DNA of 64,000 bases from Rhexocercosporidium sp. MPI-PUGE-AT-0058 (taxonomy: Eukaryota; Ascomycota; Leotiomycetes; Helotiales): assembly GCA_020746875.1 (NCBI GenBank), contig JAGTJL010000043.1:62001-126000 (forward strand), read 5' to 3'. The position numbers were made by a program, and so were the translations under genes. The number at the start of each line of letters is the position of its first letter. Position 1 is the first letter of the stretch. The notes below the pieces were generated by a model. The model saw only the letters and a program-made list of their open reading frames with translations, was not told the origin of the DNA and made no database searches. Shown here in pieces: positions 46,700-59,385 of this stretch.

Positions 46700-47374
46700 C
46701 TTAAAAGATCAAACTTCAAAGCAATAATTGTGGGATCGGAGACCACCACTCTCCGGTAAAGCTGCACCTTCTAGTGGGGCACATCAAAAGTAAAAAAACA
46801 GCAAAAAGTAAATTTCGATTTTGCGTGAACGAATTGGTCCGAGCGTCACTCAAAGATCTCGATATTGAATAACTTTTTTTGAATTTTAAAGATACAGCTT
46901 AGTATTTGCGTAGAAAGTTATAGACAATTATATTTCTAAAAGGTTTAGTCAGGTGAGCCTTCTGCAGCTTAACCGCAGTATTCTACATCGTTCGGGAGAA
47001 GATATCACGAGAATTATCTAAAAATTATATAGGATCTCTACTAATAAACAAGTTAATCGCAGCTGTTATATTCCATAAGTTATAAGGCCTTAACAGAGCC
47101 AGTAGAGGTAAGTCTAACTCGTCCTCGGGAGCTTTATCTCTGCGATTATACGCTTCTTTTTACTATAAGATCACATCTTCTTTAAGCCGACTTAGATATT
47201 AAAAGGCTATATTCCTAAAGTAGTAAATACGTTGACGATTATATACTATTACATAGCCTTCTGTCGAATTCCTGTAAGATCTCAGAAGAAAAAAGTAATA
47301 ATATACTCAAAATCGAGAGATCTTAAGGTAGCGGCAATAACTATTAAGTAGTAATGCTTCTATGGCCGGAAAAT
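46700..47374. other. Partly decayed sequence left of gypsy B
   Basis: Composition falls toward AT-rich from left to right. No terminal repeat or protein frame recognised. It ends with AAAAT directly before the gypsy B LTR. Confidence 0.4.
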
Positions 47375-47642
47375 TGCAACGACACTAGCCAAGAGAGCGG
47401 TGTAAGAGGTATATAATAGTACTTTAGCTAAGGCTATCGAAAGCTAATAGGTCTAATACAAAAGATTATAGAAAAGCTAGGGTTTGCGGTATTAAAAGAG
47501 ATTCGGGCCCTCCGCTATATTATGTTTAAGCAATTAAATAACGTTATTATAAGTCGTTGAGTTTATTATAAATAATATTAATATTTAATACTTAAAGGCC
47601 TTACTAAAGTTCTCGTGGGTCCTCGCCACTTCGGTAATTAAA

Positions 47643-47882
47643 ATAGATCGCCGTAGTAATAATATTAATAATAAAGAGGGAAAGGAAGATAAAGATAAAG
47701 ATGAGGACGTAAATATAGCTCGTCGCCGCATACGTCGTAATAATATTAAGCGTAAGGCGGCTGCTATTACTATTGAGAAAAAGAAGAAGAAGAAGAAGTT
47801 TAGCCTTTTTTATAAAAGGTTAGACAGCGAGCTAATTAAGCCTTTATCGAGAGAAAAAGAAGACCTCTTTAATAAAGATTAA
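47643..47882 (+). pseudogene. Antisense lysine-rich ORF of gypsy B, start lost
   Basis: Homologue of the 77-aa antisense ORF in gypsy A: DRRSNNINNKEGKEDKDKDE, ARRRIRRNNIKRKAAAI, KKKKKKKFSLFYKRLDSE, DLFNKD then TAA at 47,880. The frame is open throughout, but the ATG of copy A is ATA here (47,643-47,645). The same short C-terminus (LFNKD/FFNKD) and basic core are kept in both copies. Confidence 0.45.
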
Positions 47883-48574
47883 GAAGCCTTATTTCGAATT
47901 AGTTTCGGTAATCCTTTGTAGTCGTTACTTTTTTTAAACTCTTATATAAAAGTAATCGTTTATAATAAAATCGGTAATTAAGTCCTTATTAAAGTGCGGT
48001 CGTAAGGCCCCGTTAATGCTTTAAATCAAAAGATAAATAGCTATTAATTAACGTCGTCGTTTTGTTATCTCGAAAAGAAATTATAATTTATTATCTTTTA
48101 AGTAATTATAATCGTCTTCCTTTAATTCTTAAGCCTTAAGCTATTCGGACAGGTTTCGGGGTAATCCCGGTCGGTTAAAATACACTGCATAGAAATCCCT
48201 TAATTTATAAAACGACTTTATTAAATCGGAAATATTATATTATTATAGATCGAGGTTATGGCCTAGCTATTTCACTTAATATTTAAATACGTTATAATAT
48301 AATTTAATATTACGGATTTCCTCGATTTCTTACTTTTCCTGAACTTCGATAACTTCCGAAAGAGGTTTCGGCGTCTCTTAACTTAATAAAGAGTCTTTCG
48401 AGTCCTTAAAAAGGTGTTTTAATATAAATACGTCGTATATTTAAGAGCTTATAAGTAATTCTAGCTTATAAAAATAGCTTATTTTCTTTAAAATCTTAAA
48501 AAGCTTTTTTATTAATTTATAAGCTTACGACTAAGACGGTAATTCTTAAAATTCTTCGTCGATAAGAAGACTTC

Positions 48575-48770
48575 TATCGTGCAACATACCTTGAGGCCCC
48601 ACAGAGGCGAATATTAGGTCAATTGAAGGCTGCGCAGTTGCGTATATGACTATTGTTATATTATTATATATGGCGCAAGTAAGCTCCTTGAATAAGGGAG
48701 CTTACTTGCGCCATAGTTTTAGTAGTCTTAATTAGGCTCGCTTAACTAACTAACTGTAACTTATACGACA
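48575..48770 (-). repeat. 3' LTR of the copia element with a long hairpin
   Basis: Inverted ends TATCGTGC/GCACGACA-type (here TATCGTGC…TATACGACA). It holds a perfect 18-bp stem, ATGGCGCAAGTAAGCTCC at 48,670-48,687 and its complement at 48,697-48,714, with a 9-nt loop. The stem is present, slightly changed, in the other LTR. Confidence 0.88.
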
Positions 48771-48829
48771 TACCCCTTCGCCAAAGGTAATACGTAGCTT
48801 TAGCGAAGCAAATAAGTACTTAATAAATA

Positions 48830-51800
48830 CAGGGTGGGAATTAATTAAATTAAATTAAAGTAATTATACTTACTTTAAATTAAACTTAAGTAACTTAATC
48901 GTTAATTAAATTTTAATTTAATTTAATTAAAGTAACTTAATTATGATTTAAGTAAGAGTCACATGATTTAAGGTGGGACGCTAAAATAAGAAAGATAACT
49001 TTAAATCAGCATACGCTCTTTTTAACCAATAGATAAGGATTTAGCTTATCTTAGCTTCCAGAAGATTCGCGAACCTTTAAAAAATGACAAATCAAATATC
49101 TAACTTATTAATATTATAATTAATGGATTCTTTAATAATCTATGGCTTATTAAAAAGAAATTAGTAATATAAATAAGCTTATAAATCATAAGAAGTATTA
49201 AAAATCAATATCTTAATAAAATAATCTAGAAATAATTATATTAATATATATAGAGATAAAGTCTCGTTAGAAATCCGTATTTTTTCTTTATTAAATAACC
49301 TTATAATCAACACACTTAATAATAACTCTTAATTTTATTACTATTACTCCCCGTATATATACTCAAAGTATATAAATCTCACAAAATGTCTTATTTTACT
49401 ACTACTCGAACGAATATTACTCAAAATCAAGAGGATTTTAAGCTCTTTGATAATCAATCACTTATATTTAAAAGAGGTTTATTTATTAAAGAGCTAGACC
49501 CGATTCAGCAAGATCCTACACAGCCTCGAACAGTTACAGTTAGTTATACATATAAGAATTGCAAGTAAGTAATATTAATTCTAATTTATATTAAAGCATA
49601 TATTAATTTAAATTTATAGTAAAAAGTTTCTAAAGCAACGTGTATTACATGCTATAAGTAATTATATATCGCATTATAAGCATAACTATAAGCTTATATC
49701 ATTAGGCTTATTAGATAATGATATTAGTAAGTAATCTTATTTTAATTATTATTATTATTAATATATATTAATTATAATATAAATAGGCTCCTAAGCTAGT
49801 ACTTCTTCTAGTATTACTAAAGATTTACCAGAATCTCAAGGTTTTATAAGCGACTATTTAAGCTCTTCTAGAGCTAAGAAGCGAGAATTAAGCGAATTCA
49901 ATAATAAAGAGTTTAGAGTTAAGATTTTAAACTTTATATTATAAAACAACCTTTCTTTTCGATTAATCGATAGCCCTACTTTTAAAGAGCTTTTAAAATA
50001 TTTAAAAGAGTAAGTAAATTCTTTATATTATAATATATATAGAAGCTAATTATTCTTTAGGGATATTCTAACAATTAATAGAAAAATTCTAAGAGACGAA
50101 TTAGATTCTGTTTATTTAAGTGCTTTTAATAGCTTTAAGAATAAACTTAATAACCATAAAGAAAATTAAGGCACTTTTAGTCTTACTTTAGATGCTTGGA
50201 CTACGTCTAATCAAGATGCTTATTTAGGTATAACTATGTAAGTAATTTGCTCTTAAATTTAATATATATAACTAATTGTTTTTATTATAAACACTTTATA
50301 AGTAAGAGCTTTAAATTAGAGTCTTACTTATTAAGAATGGCGATACTCGAAGATAGGCACTCTGGAGCTTATATATGCGAAGTATTATTAAATACTTTAA
50401 AAGACTTTGATATTGAATATAATATTAAAAGGTAAGTTTTAATACGTATTATTTAAATTATTATTACTAATTCTTTATAGTATTACTCGAGATAACGCGT
50501 CTTCTAATAACACCTTAATATCAAGCTTTATTAGAGCTTACGATTTAGAAGCTATTAAATTTCAAGGAGATATAGCTTGTTACGCGCACGTGCTTAATAT
50601 AGCTACACAAGAGATAATAAGCTCTATTATTAAAGCCGAAGATTCTATAGAAGAATTAGACGCTATTAGAGCTATTGAAGAAGAAGAAGAAGATTTAAAA
50701 AAAAGGAATATATTTATAAGTAAGTTTATATATCTTAAAATTATTAAATATAAATACTAATTAATTAAAAAAGGTCTTAATAATATATACTCTTTATGGA
50801 AACGAATTCGACTTATTATAATAGCTTTCAAATATAGCTATAACAACAAACAAGCTCTATTAGCTCAAATTAAAGCTTTGAATATAACACAATTTCAAAT
50901 GCCTCAACTAGGTAAGTAATAATTATTAATTTATTTTTAATAAACTTATTAATTAATTATAGATACTACAACTCGATGGTCTTTAACCTATAATATGCTT
51001 AATAACTTTTTAATTCTTTATTAGCCTATTAATATTGTTATGCAAAACTCTAATAATAAGGCTTTTAAGAATAAAAAGTTATTAATTTCGGAAGAAGAAA
51101 TAATATACTTGAAAAATACTTTATTAATACTTAAGGTATTTGTTAAGGCTATCAATAAGCTTCAAGCCGATAAATATCCTATAATATATTACACGGTTCT
51201 AATGCTATATAATATTTATACACAATTAGAAAGGATTAAAGAGGAATTAATAATAAGTTATATTTTAATAATTTTATTAATATATATATTAATATTTATA
51301 GGAATTTCCGCCTCTTATTAAAGCTATTAATTTAGGCGTAGCTAAGCTACGTAAATATTATCCGAAAAATCAATAGTTAAATTCAAGCGCTCGAACTAAG
51401 ACTTTATATATAAGTCTATTATTAGATCCTCGAATAAAAAAAGAAGGATTAATAAGCTTAGGCTTAAGTCGAGAACAAATTATCGATATTTTAGAAGTAT
51501 TAAAAGCAGAATATATTTTATAAGTAATATTTCTTACTTATATAATATTATATTAATATTTATAATAGGGAAAAAAGAGACTATTATATTAGGTTACTTG
51601 CTTTACTTAGAGCTAATAACCTTAATATATATAGCGAAAACGATGATTCAGATAATGATATATATATTAATGAATCTAAAGACGAAGATTTAGACGAATT
51701 ACAAGCTTATTTAAGCGAAAAAAGACAAAATAAATAAATAAGTTATTTATAATAATATATATTTATAAAACTTTATTAATATTATAATAGATTTTACCTT

Positions 51801-52267
51801 TAGGTTATTGGGAGCTTAATAGCTCTAATTACCCGATATTAGTTATAATAGCTAGACGCTATTTAGCTATTCTAGTTACTAGTGCTTCTAGTAAAAGATT
51901 CTTTTCATAAGGGGCTTTAATTATTAATAAATTAAGGAATAGGTTGAATAAAGATACATTTAATATAATAATGTGTTTAAGAAGTTGGGGTACTATTATA
52001 AAGGAAGAAAAAGAGGCTAATAAAGAGCCTAATACAGATATAGAGGAAGCGGAGTTTATGTATTAATAGTATAAGTTAATTGAGTTTGTTATAATAAACA
52101 AATACAGAATTGAAAAAAATTAAGTAAGAATTTAAGTAAGAATTTAAGTAAAAAATTAAGTAAAAAATTAAGTAACCTTTAAGTTACTTTAATTTAATTA
52201 AGTCAAGTTGTTTTTCAAAATTTAATTTAATTTAATTAAAGTAACTTAATTTTTTCTCCCCACCCTG
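48830..52267 (+). mobile_element. hAT DNA transposon, 3.4 kb, TSD AATAAATA
   Basis: Ends CAGGGTGGG (48,830) and CCCACCCTG (ending 52,267), flanked by identical AATAAATA (48,822-48,829 and 52,268-52,275), an 8-bp hAT-type duplication. Both subterminal regions carry many AAGTAACTTAATT/AATTAAGTTACTT-like repeats. It carries a spliced transposase gene on the plus strand. It is inserted in the 3' region of the copia element and is the youngest layer of this nest. Confidence 0.92.
49386..52066 (+). pseudogene. hAT transposase with about eight introns, few RIP stops
   Basis: ATG at 49,386. Exons are joined by short AT-rich introns, most with GTAAGT donors (near 49,565, 49,730, 50,010, 50,238, 50,432, 50,719, 50,912, 51,522). 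In order: BED-like zinc-binding part (KNC…KKFLKQRVLHAISNYISH), SPTFKELLKYLKE, the catalytic core LTLDAWTTSNQDAYLGIT, DRHSGAYICEVLLNTLKDFD, ITRDNASSNNTLISSFI and ACYAHVLNIATQ. Then TTTRWSLTYNMLNNF, SLLLDPRIKKEGLI, and the C-terminal dimerisation domain (YPILVIIARRYLAILVTSAS, SKRFFS, IIMCLRSWGTII), stop at 52,064. Only about five in-frame stops (TAA for Gln) occur, so RIP is lighter than in its host elements although the base composition is extremely AT-rich. Confidence 0.85.
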
Positions 52268-52354
52268 AATAAATATAATAAATAATAATAAAACAATAAA
52301 TAATAAGGAAAAAATAATAAGGAAAAAATAATAATTAATAATTAAAGCAAATAT

Positions 52355-52409
52355 ACTTAATGTATAAGCAAAAGTATATAAATACTTAATGTATAAGCAA
52401 AAGTATATA
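52355..52409. repeat. Tandem duplication, 26-bp unit, 29-bp period
   Basis: Two identical copies of ACTTAATGTATAAGCAAAAG plus TATATA (52,355-52,380 and 52,384-52,409) separated by AAT. They lie in the 3' non-coding part of the copia element. Probably a replication-slip duplication. Confidence 0.75.
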
Positions 52410-52599
52410 AACAGCTCCTTTTTCCTTATAACTTCCTTTTATAAGCATATTAAATTCAAAATAAGTCGTGTCTTTACTATTAAATTAGTCGCCCGTGCCT
52501 CCCGCCTCTTTAACCTCGCCGCTACTCGCGTAACTAAAAAAGTATATATTATTTTATCTTTTATATTTTTAAATTTAATTTCCGACGTTATTTAAATTA

Positions 52600-55500
52600 A
52601 AAAGATCGAGAGATTAAGTAAGTTAAAGCATATTAATTAATTATAATAGCCTGCCGCCGCCCCTCGCCCTCCTCCTCGCTGTCGCCGTCGCCCTCGTACT
52701 CCTTCTCTTATGCCTCCTCTTGCCGCCTCTACCGCCTCTACTACTCCCGCCCGCCGGCGTATTAAGGCAGGTGCTAATAAGGAGGTCCCTTACTCGGCAT
52801 ACGTTAAAACTACCTTAAAAAGTGACCTTTTTATTAATATTTATTAAAATATTATTAGTTCGGCTCGGTGCCTTCGGTGTTATAGCTAAAATTATAATTA
52901 TATTAGTTTTATCGGGCTTATTGTCGCGGTGGCTTTTGCCGCCTTTATAAAAGAGAAGCGTAGTGCCTTTCGTATACGCGTAAGTTTAGCTTTAATTTTT
53001 ATATTTTAAGATTAATTAATTTTAAGTAGTAATTAAGAAACCTTTAGGCTTCGGTCTATAATACTCTTATTACGCTTAATATATTTATTTTATTTTTATA
53101 AATAACTTTAAAGAATCTGACTTTAGTTATTTAATTATTACTGCGGCCCCCGCCCTCGTCGTCCCTGCCTCCGCCCCCCGCCTAATCCTCTTACTTATTC
53201 GAGTTAATACTGGCGCTGGTGCTAGTACTAGTGCTATTAATACTAGTGCTATTATTAGTAATATGGCCGCCCGCCGCCGCCGCATTAAGGAGTTATTAAT
53301 AAAGCTAATAAATTTATTAATAATTTAGTTCGCGACTTAATAACGGCTTAAGAACGTGCCCTTTTAAAGTCATAGTTTATTACTTTATAAATAGCTTAAA
53401 AACGAGTCCCTTTTATACTTACTTACGTTAGTTTAATTATAACTTCGGCCGGAATAGAATTCTTGCCTTTTAACGACTTGAAAAGAAATATACTTTACGT
53501 AATTATATTAACTTAAAAAAGACTTTAAAATACAAAAGAAAATAAGAAATTATATTTATAATAAAGTATAAGCTTTAATTTAAGCTTCTTTACCGACGCT
53601 CTAGCGTCTTATAGATTAAGTAATATAATAAAAGTCTTAAACTTCTGTCGTAAAAGGTTTTTAATAAGGCTATTAACGTATATTTTGCTTATAAGCAAGT
53701 ATATAACTTTAAAACTTCTTTTTTAATACTTTTAATATAATTATATATTTTAAATATTAACGTACTTAAGCTTAATTAATATACGCTAATTCTTTTTAAA
53801 TATAAGCTTAATTATTTATTAATTATTATAGAAGATATTCTAGGGGCACCTTATATTAAGGTATATTTCCGCAAAAAACTTTTATAATATTATAACTATC
53901 TTTGCAGTTCGCTTTACCCTTAAGAGCTTAGCCTTAGTTGTCGAGGTAATAATTATATCTTATTTAATTGTTATTTATAATATAATACTCTCGAATAAAA
54001 TAATAATAAGCCCTTATAAAGAACGCTTAGTTTTTAAATCATTTATAAAAGAAATATTAAAGGCTATTATAAGTTACGTCTCGCTCTCTTAACGATTATA
54101 AATAATGCCTAAAAAGCGTATGCTAAAGAAGTAACGTATAATCTAATCCACAGCTTATAAATGCTTTTAACTCGAGTTCGTTAAAAAATATAATAACTAT
54201 AAAGTTATAAAAGCTATATTTAATTTAAATATAATAGCTAAATATAATACGAAACTAACCTTTTCTTAATATTCTTTAATTTAATTTACAATTACCTTAG
54301 CGGTATTCTTAGCTAAGTTATAATATAATAAAGGAGTACTCGGGCAATTATTATTTATTAAGTTAAATTTTTAAACTACTTTCTTTATATACGTATTATA
54401 AATAAACGTAACTGTTTTCGCATGTTTATTACGTATAATTCGCACTCCTAAAAACTATTTTATATCTCTTATTATAGTGAGTTCGTAGGCGTTATTTAAG
54501 CTATTAATGATTTTAATTATTATAAAGAGGTTTAAGTTATAATATAACACTTATATATTGTTTACGTAAAAGATTATAAATATTATTCGCTTATCGTTCG
54601 TAAAAATATAAGGCTCTTTTATAAGCGGTACAAGACTAAAGCTTTTAAGTATAATTAAGAAGTCGCTATATTATAAAGCTAAAGAATCGCGGAAGTTATA
54701 TAAGGCTTTATTAATCTTCACAATTATACCGGGCCGTTTAAAACCGTCGAGGAGATAGTAGTAAATAAGTGCACTTCGTTCGTCTCGTTTTATATTAATA
54801 AACGTATTTACGATGTCGTATTATTTAACTTTTAAGTCAAATTATACTGCTATAGTTATTACGACGCGAAAGGACTTTATTATTAGCGTAAAGGCGTATA
54901 TAAAAAATATTATAATATCTTCTTATAGATTACCCTTAACAACGACTCGCGATTTAATACGCATAAGCTATCTCGTTAAGTTGACTTTATAATTAAATAT
55001 TTATTTTAATAATATAAGCATTATCTTCGCATCTACCTTTAGTATAATATGCTAGCACTTCTTAACTTAGAGATTCTTTATCTCTTTACGCGCGTCCTTT
55101 TAAAATATACTCTTTATAAATATTATTTTAAATCCTTTTAGTACTTTAATGCTCTTAAGAGCTTTATTTAATATAATTATATTAATTTAAAGGTTATAAT
55201 TATTTGTACTCTAATCGATTCGCTATTAACTGCAGCTGTAAATATAATATATATAATTTCGTAATCTTTTCCATTTTCACGCGTTATCTTATTATTCTAG
55301 AATATTATAATAAAAGATACGATATACGTATAATTCTTATTTATTTAATTTATAAATTCGGCGTTCAAGAGCTTCTTTATTATAAAAGTATATATTCCCA
55401 GCCTTCTTTTAGACCGTTTATTTAATTATATTACCTCTTTTACTTAACGTCTTCGCTAAGCTCGAGTAATAGAGCGCAGTTGACTTTAATTTAATGCTTA

Positions 55501-57600
55501 AAGCACTTCGTCGAGGGTTTCTTAAGTTATATTATCTTTTAAAAGATATTATAATAATATATTTAATAATATATTTTCTAAGAGGAATTATTAATCTCCT
55601 TTAGGCTCGCCGTAATCTTCCTTAAATAAGGTGTTTTCGTGCTCTAAAGCATTTCCTAAGCCTGTATTAGTTGCTTCAGTTTAGCGTAATAGTTAACTCT
55701 AGTTATCTTATAATTTATTTTAAATTATAACTTAAAGTATTAAGTTATACGCACCTTTAATTTAAAGTAATTACTTCTTACTTATAATATTCCTCCCAGG
55801 CTTAAATATTCGTTTTGTCGTATCTGACTTCGAGTTTGTCTTAATATGCTTAAGCTTTTTAATATTACCAGAATATTTATATTATTATTATTAAGTTTTA
55901 TATTATTTTTTAACGTATTAACTCGTAAATCTAAAAGGATTAGCTTATTCTAGTGCTCTCGTAAAACAAGTAATCCCGCCTCCTTTAGAGTTATAAGCTT
56001 TATAATTACGTATAAAACTATTTCTTTAAAAACTTCGTCGACTTTTATCGAATTAAATAATAACTCGTTCAATTTAATATTATTTTCAGCTTATATATAT
56101 TTGTCTTTTACATATTTAATAGCTAACTCGGCGTCTTAAGCGGCTTTAGTCTTTATAAGTATATTAACGACTTATTTAAGTATTAGCAGTAGTTAGCCGA
56201 CTATTGCTTACTTATTATAGAATTATGCCTTGTTAAAAACAACAGTTCGGGTACGTATTATACGCTTTAACTAAAGTATCCAGATCTTATATATATTAAT
56301 TGCATAATAGTTAATTAAGTATTTAATATGTCTTTTAAGATTAACCTTAAAGCTTCTCTTATTACGGAGAGCTTGTCGGTCTTTAATTATTGCGTAAGCT
56401 TTAACGCTATACGTAAAGATATTATTTTAATTAGGCCTTAAATCAATTAATAGTCTTTTTATTACTTTTAAGTTATATTATTGAAAATACTATTCAAATT
56501 ATATCTTTAGCACTTTGTTTGGCGATTATATGGCTCTTTTGGCAAGTAGCGATATATTATAAAGATACGCAGTTATTAAAATAGCTTCCGGTTATAACTT
56601 AAATAGTAAGTTAATACTTATTATTATTTTTAAGCCTTTAATAATAAGCTTTCCGCTAGTTCTATTTATATCTTTATTCGGCTTATGCGTATAAACCGGA
56701 GTAGGCTCTAGCTTTATATTACTGTTTAATACTTATTAATCGTACTTAGTTTAGTATTTTATATTAATTACCGACGTATTATTATCAAACCTGATTTTAT
56801 ATATAGCAAGGCCGTATTAGCGTCTAATTCATATCTTAAACGTCTCAAGCACGCTTATAACAGAATCTTGGGATTTATTAGTAAGCGTGAATGCGAAGAG
56901 CTTTTTATTATATTCGTATTTTATACGCGTAATTCCATCGATTTAAATATTACGTATATGCTTTACTAGAGCTTTTAGAGCCATTTTACCGAGGTAACCG
57001 GCGCGTAAGTGCTATATTTATATTATATTGCTCCGGGGTCGTAGAAAACTACGTATTAATTAAAAAGTATACTTCTTAAAAAGGTATAATCATTTACTAA
57101 TTATTAAATATATTATTATAATAAGAGATTTACAAGCTTTTATAAAGGTATATAATTATAAAAAGCGCGAGTAGTTATTAATAGGCTTATATTTAAATAT
57201 TATAAAGTTTTACCTACGCTACAAGTTTCTTATTACATAACTATTTTTAGCATTACTTACTCGTAAAGTCGTATTAATATTATTATATTATACCTCCGAT
57301 TATATAAAAAAGCTCTCAGAAATAATATTAACGTTAAACTCTTTTACAACAGCCACGTTATTCAGTATTTAATCTCGAGTATATAATCCTTTAAGATTAT
57401 GCAAAGCGTTTTCGAAGATGCGTATACTCTTACTTATAATTAATAAACTTAAAGTGCTAATATTAATTATATCTCCCGTAATACGTTTAAAACTGCCGAG
57501 GACGAGTTTATTAATACTATTAATTAAGTAAGTAACACCGCAATTATTAATAAGCGTGTTATTTAATAAAAAGTAATATTAGAATTTTATAATAATATAA
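52600..57600 (-). pseudogene. Copia pol remnant: protease, integrase, reverse transcriptase, RNase H
   Basis: Minus-strand frames. Protease and its C-flank about 57,290-57,570 (NNCGVTYLINSINKLVLGSF, LSLLIISKSIRIFENALHNL, NNVAVVKEFNVNIISES). Integrase is expected at 55,500-57,000 but is too decayed to map. Reverse transcriptase 54,255-54,820: DIVNTFINIKRDERSALIYY, GFKRPGIIVKINKALYNFRD, the catalytic YVDD as YVNN at about 54,552-54,572 (Asp to Asn by RIP), FLGVRIIRNKHAKTVTFIYN, KFNLINNNCPSTPL. RNase H would follow below 54,200. Gag would occupy 57,700-59,100. Many Gln/Trp stops. Confidence 0.8.
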
Positions 57601-59184
57601 ATACTAAAACTTAAAGTATTATCGTAAAGTATATCGTCGAAGAGCTTTAAGTCGATCACAGTTATATTAACATTTAAATTATCTTTTAAAGCTTTGCCTT
57701 TGCTTTTATTACTTATAAGTGCAATAGCATCGAGTAGTTTAGTATTTATAATAAGTTTAAAATTATTATTATAATTAGCTTCGGTAATTTTAGCGATTAT
57801 AATATACTTTCATCTTTCTTTAATTATAGCTATCTTAAGCTCTTTAAAGTCTATAGTTTTTAATTTCTTATAGGTTATTAATATTTTATTAATATTTAAT
57901 ATATACTTTATACTTTTAAAAGTCGTTCCGTTAATTATATAACGTAGTCTTTAATACTTAAGCGGCTTAAAGAAATGCTTATTATTTATACCGTATAAGT
58001 ATAAACTACTTTGGCCTCGAGAGCGAGATTTATTAAAGTTTATATTCAACGCACTAATATTAATTCCTTTAAGGGTTAAATATTAACCGCTACCTCTTCT
58101 TTAACGCTTAAGCTTCCTAAATATAATATACTTTTAGTTTATGCCGGGGAGCACTTATATATAATTATTAAAAGTAAACTGATATTCTTTTCTAAGTTAA
58201 TTATCGCGTATAACTATATTAAGGATAAGAGTTACTTAATTTAAGTGTATGTAAGCTCTTACCGCACGTAGCTACTTCTTTAAAGCTATAATACCTTTAA
58301 CGTTAAATATATTATACGCTTTAGTATTCTTATAAGCTTTTAAGAAGTTTCTTATTTATTAATTAACGTTGATTTTTCTTTTATATATTTTCTTTAAAAC
58401 TTTTTTATATTCCGTAATTATAATAATAAAAACCGACAATTCTAACGGTATTATATCGCGCTAAAGTGTGCTAATTAACGATTATATACTTAGTTTGCTT
58501 TTGCCGGCTAGTTCTTTAATTGCAGAGTCTAAAAGCGAATCGTTTATTATTTCGGAGAGCTAATTATATAAAGTCATATATTTATTATTTTAGCTCGTTT
58601 ATTTAACTAGCGTATACTAATACTCTTTAGCTTATATTATATAAATCTATTATATCTTTGCAATTATTGAGTAAACGGTTGAACTAGCTTCTTTTAAACT
58701 TATTTCTTTTATTAAAATATTTTTATTAAACGATTTAGGCGTTAAAGACGGCTATAAGTTTACTGCTTTTTAAGCTGTAATATTAGCGTAATACTAGTCT
58801 AATTATATTTTTGCCACTTATTAAGCGGTGCTTTTAAGCGTTAGAGCCTTTAGTCGGTGTTCTGGAATATGACTTATTATAAGAGCGACAGGGTTTATTA
58901 TATTTAATGCACTTATAAACGCAGTATAGAAATTCAATCGGAAGTGCTATATTGCTTAATCCTTCCGTGCTTTTAAGGTATAATTCGCAAATAATTTTAA
59001 GAGTAATATTATTTATTTAAAGTATATTAATAATATAGCGTCGAGAATATTTAATAGTTTAAGAGTTATCGACGAGTTTAAAGAGTTACGACAGCTTTTA
59101 ATAGCGGTATAAAATACTTTTATAAAGCCACGTCGACGTGTGCATACGACTGAGAAGCTTTTTATAGCTTATAGGGCTTATAAC

Positions 59185-59380
59185 TATTGTATAACATATC
59201 TTAAAGCTTTATAGAGGCGAATATTAAGTTAATTAAAGGCTACGCAGTTACGTATATAACTATTATTATATTATTACATATGGCGCAAATAAGCTCCCTG
59301 AATAAAGGAGCTTATTTGCGCTATGGTTTTAGTAGTTTTGATTGGGCTCGCTTAGCCAACCAACTATAACCTGCACGACA
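59185..59380 (-). repeat. 5' LTR of the copia element (196 bp)
   Basis: Same length as the 3' LTR and aligned throughout, with mainly transition differences. Contains the stem ATGGCGCAAATAAGCTCC at 59,280-59,297 and GGAGCTTATTTGCGCTAT. Next to it inside the element the minus strand reads GTTATAAGCCC, possibly a RIP-changed tRNA primer site. Confidence 0.85.
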
Positions 59381-59385
59381 ACTTC

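Larger units (their letters stand above)
48575..59380 (-). mobile_element. Copia element in gypsy B, TSD ACTTC, itself split by a hAT
   Basis: LTRs of 196 bp at 48,575-48,770 and 59,185-59,380. ACTTC is duplicated outside (48,570-48,574 and 59,381-59,385). Minus orientation: protease and reverse transcriptase read on minus, and a purine tract (GGCGAAGGGGTA on minus) abuts the left LTR. Without the hAT it is about 7.4 kb, long for a copia element. Confidence 0.92.

Noticed and set aside
53100..53300. CCGCCGC and CTGGTGCTAGTACTAGTGC repeats taken as a possible satellite or coding repeat
   Set aside because: Low-complexity stretches within the copia body; no frame or copy number supports a separate feature.
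55204..55425. Plus-strand 73-codon open frame
   Set aside because: It is antisense to the copia pol on the minus strand, and its Ile/Tyr-rich composition is typical of AT-rich noise.
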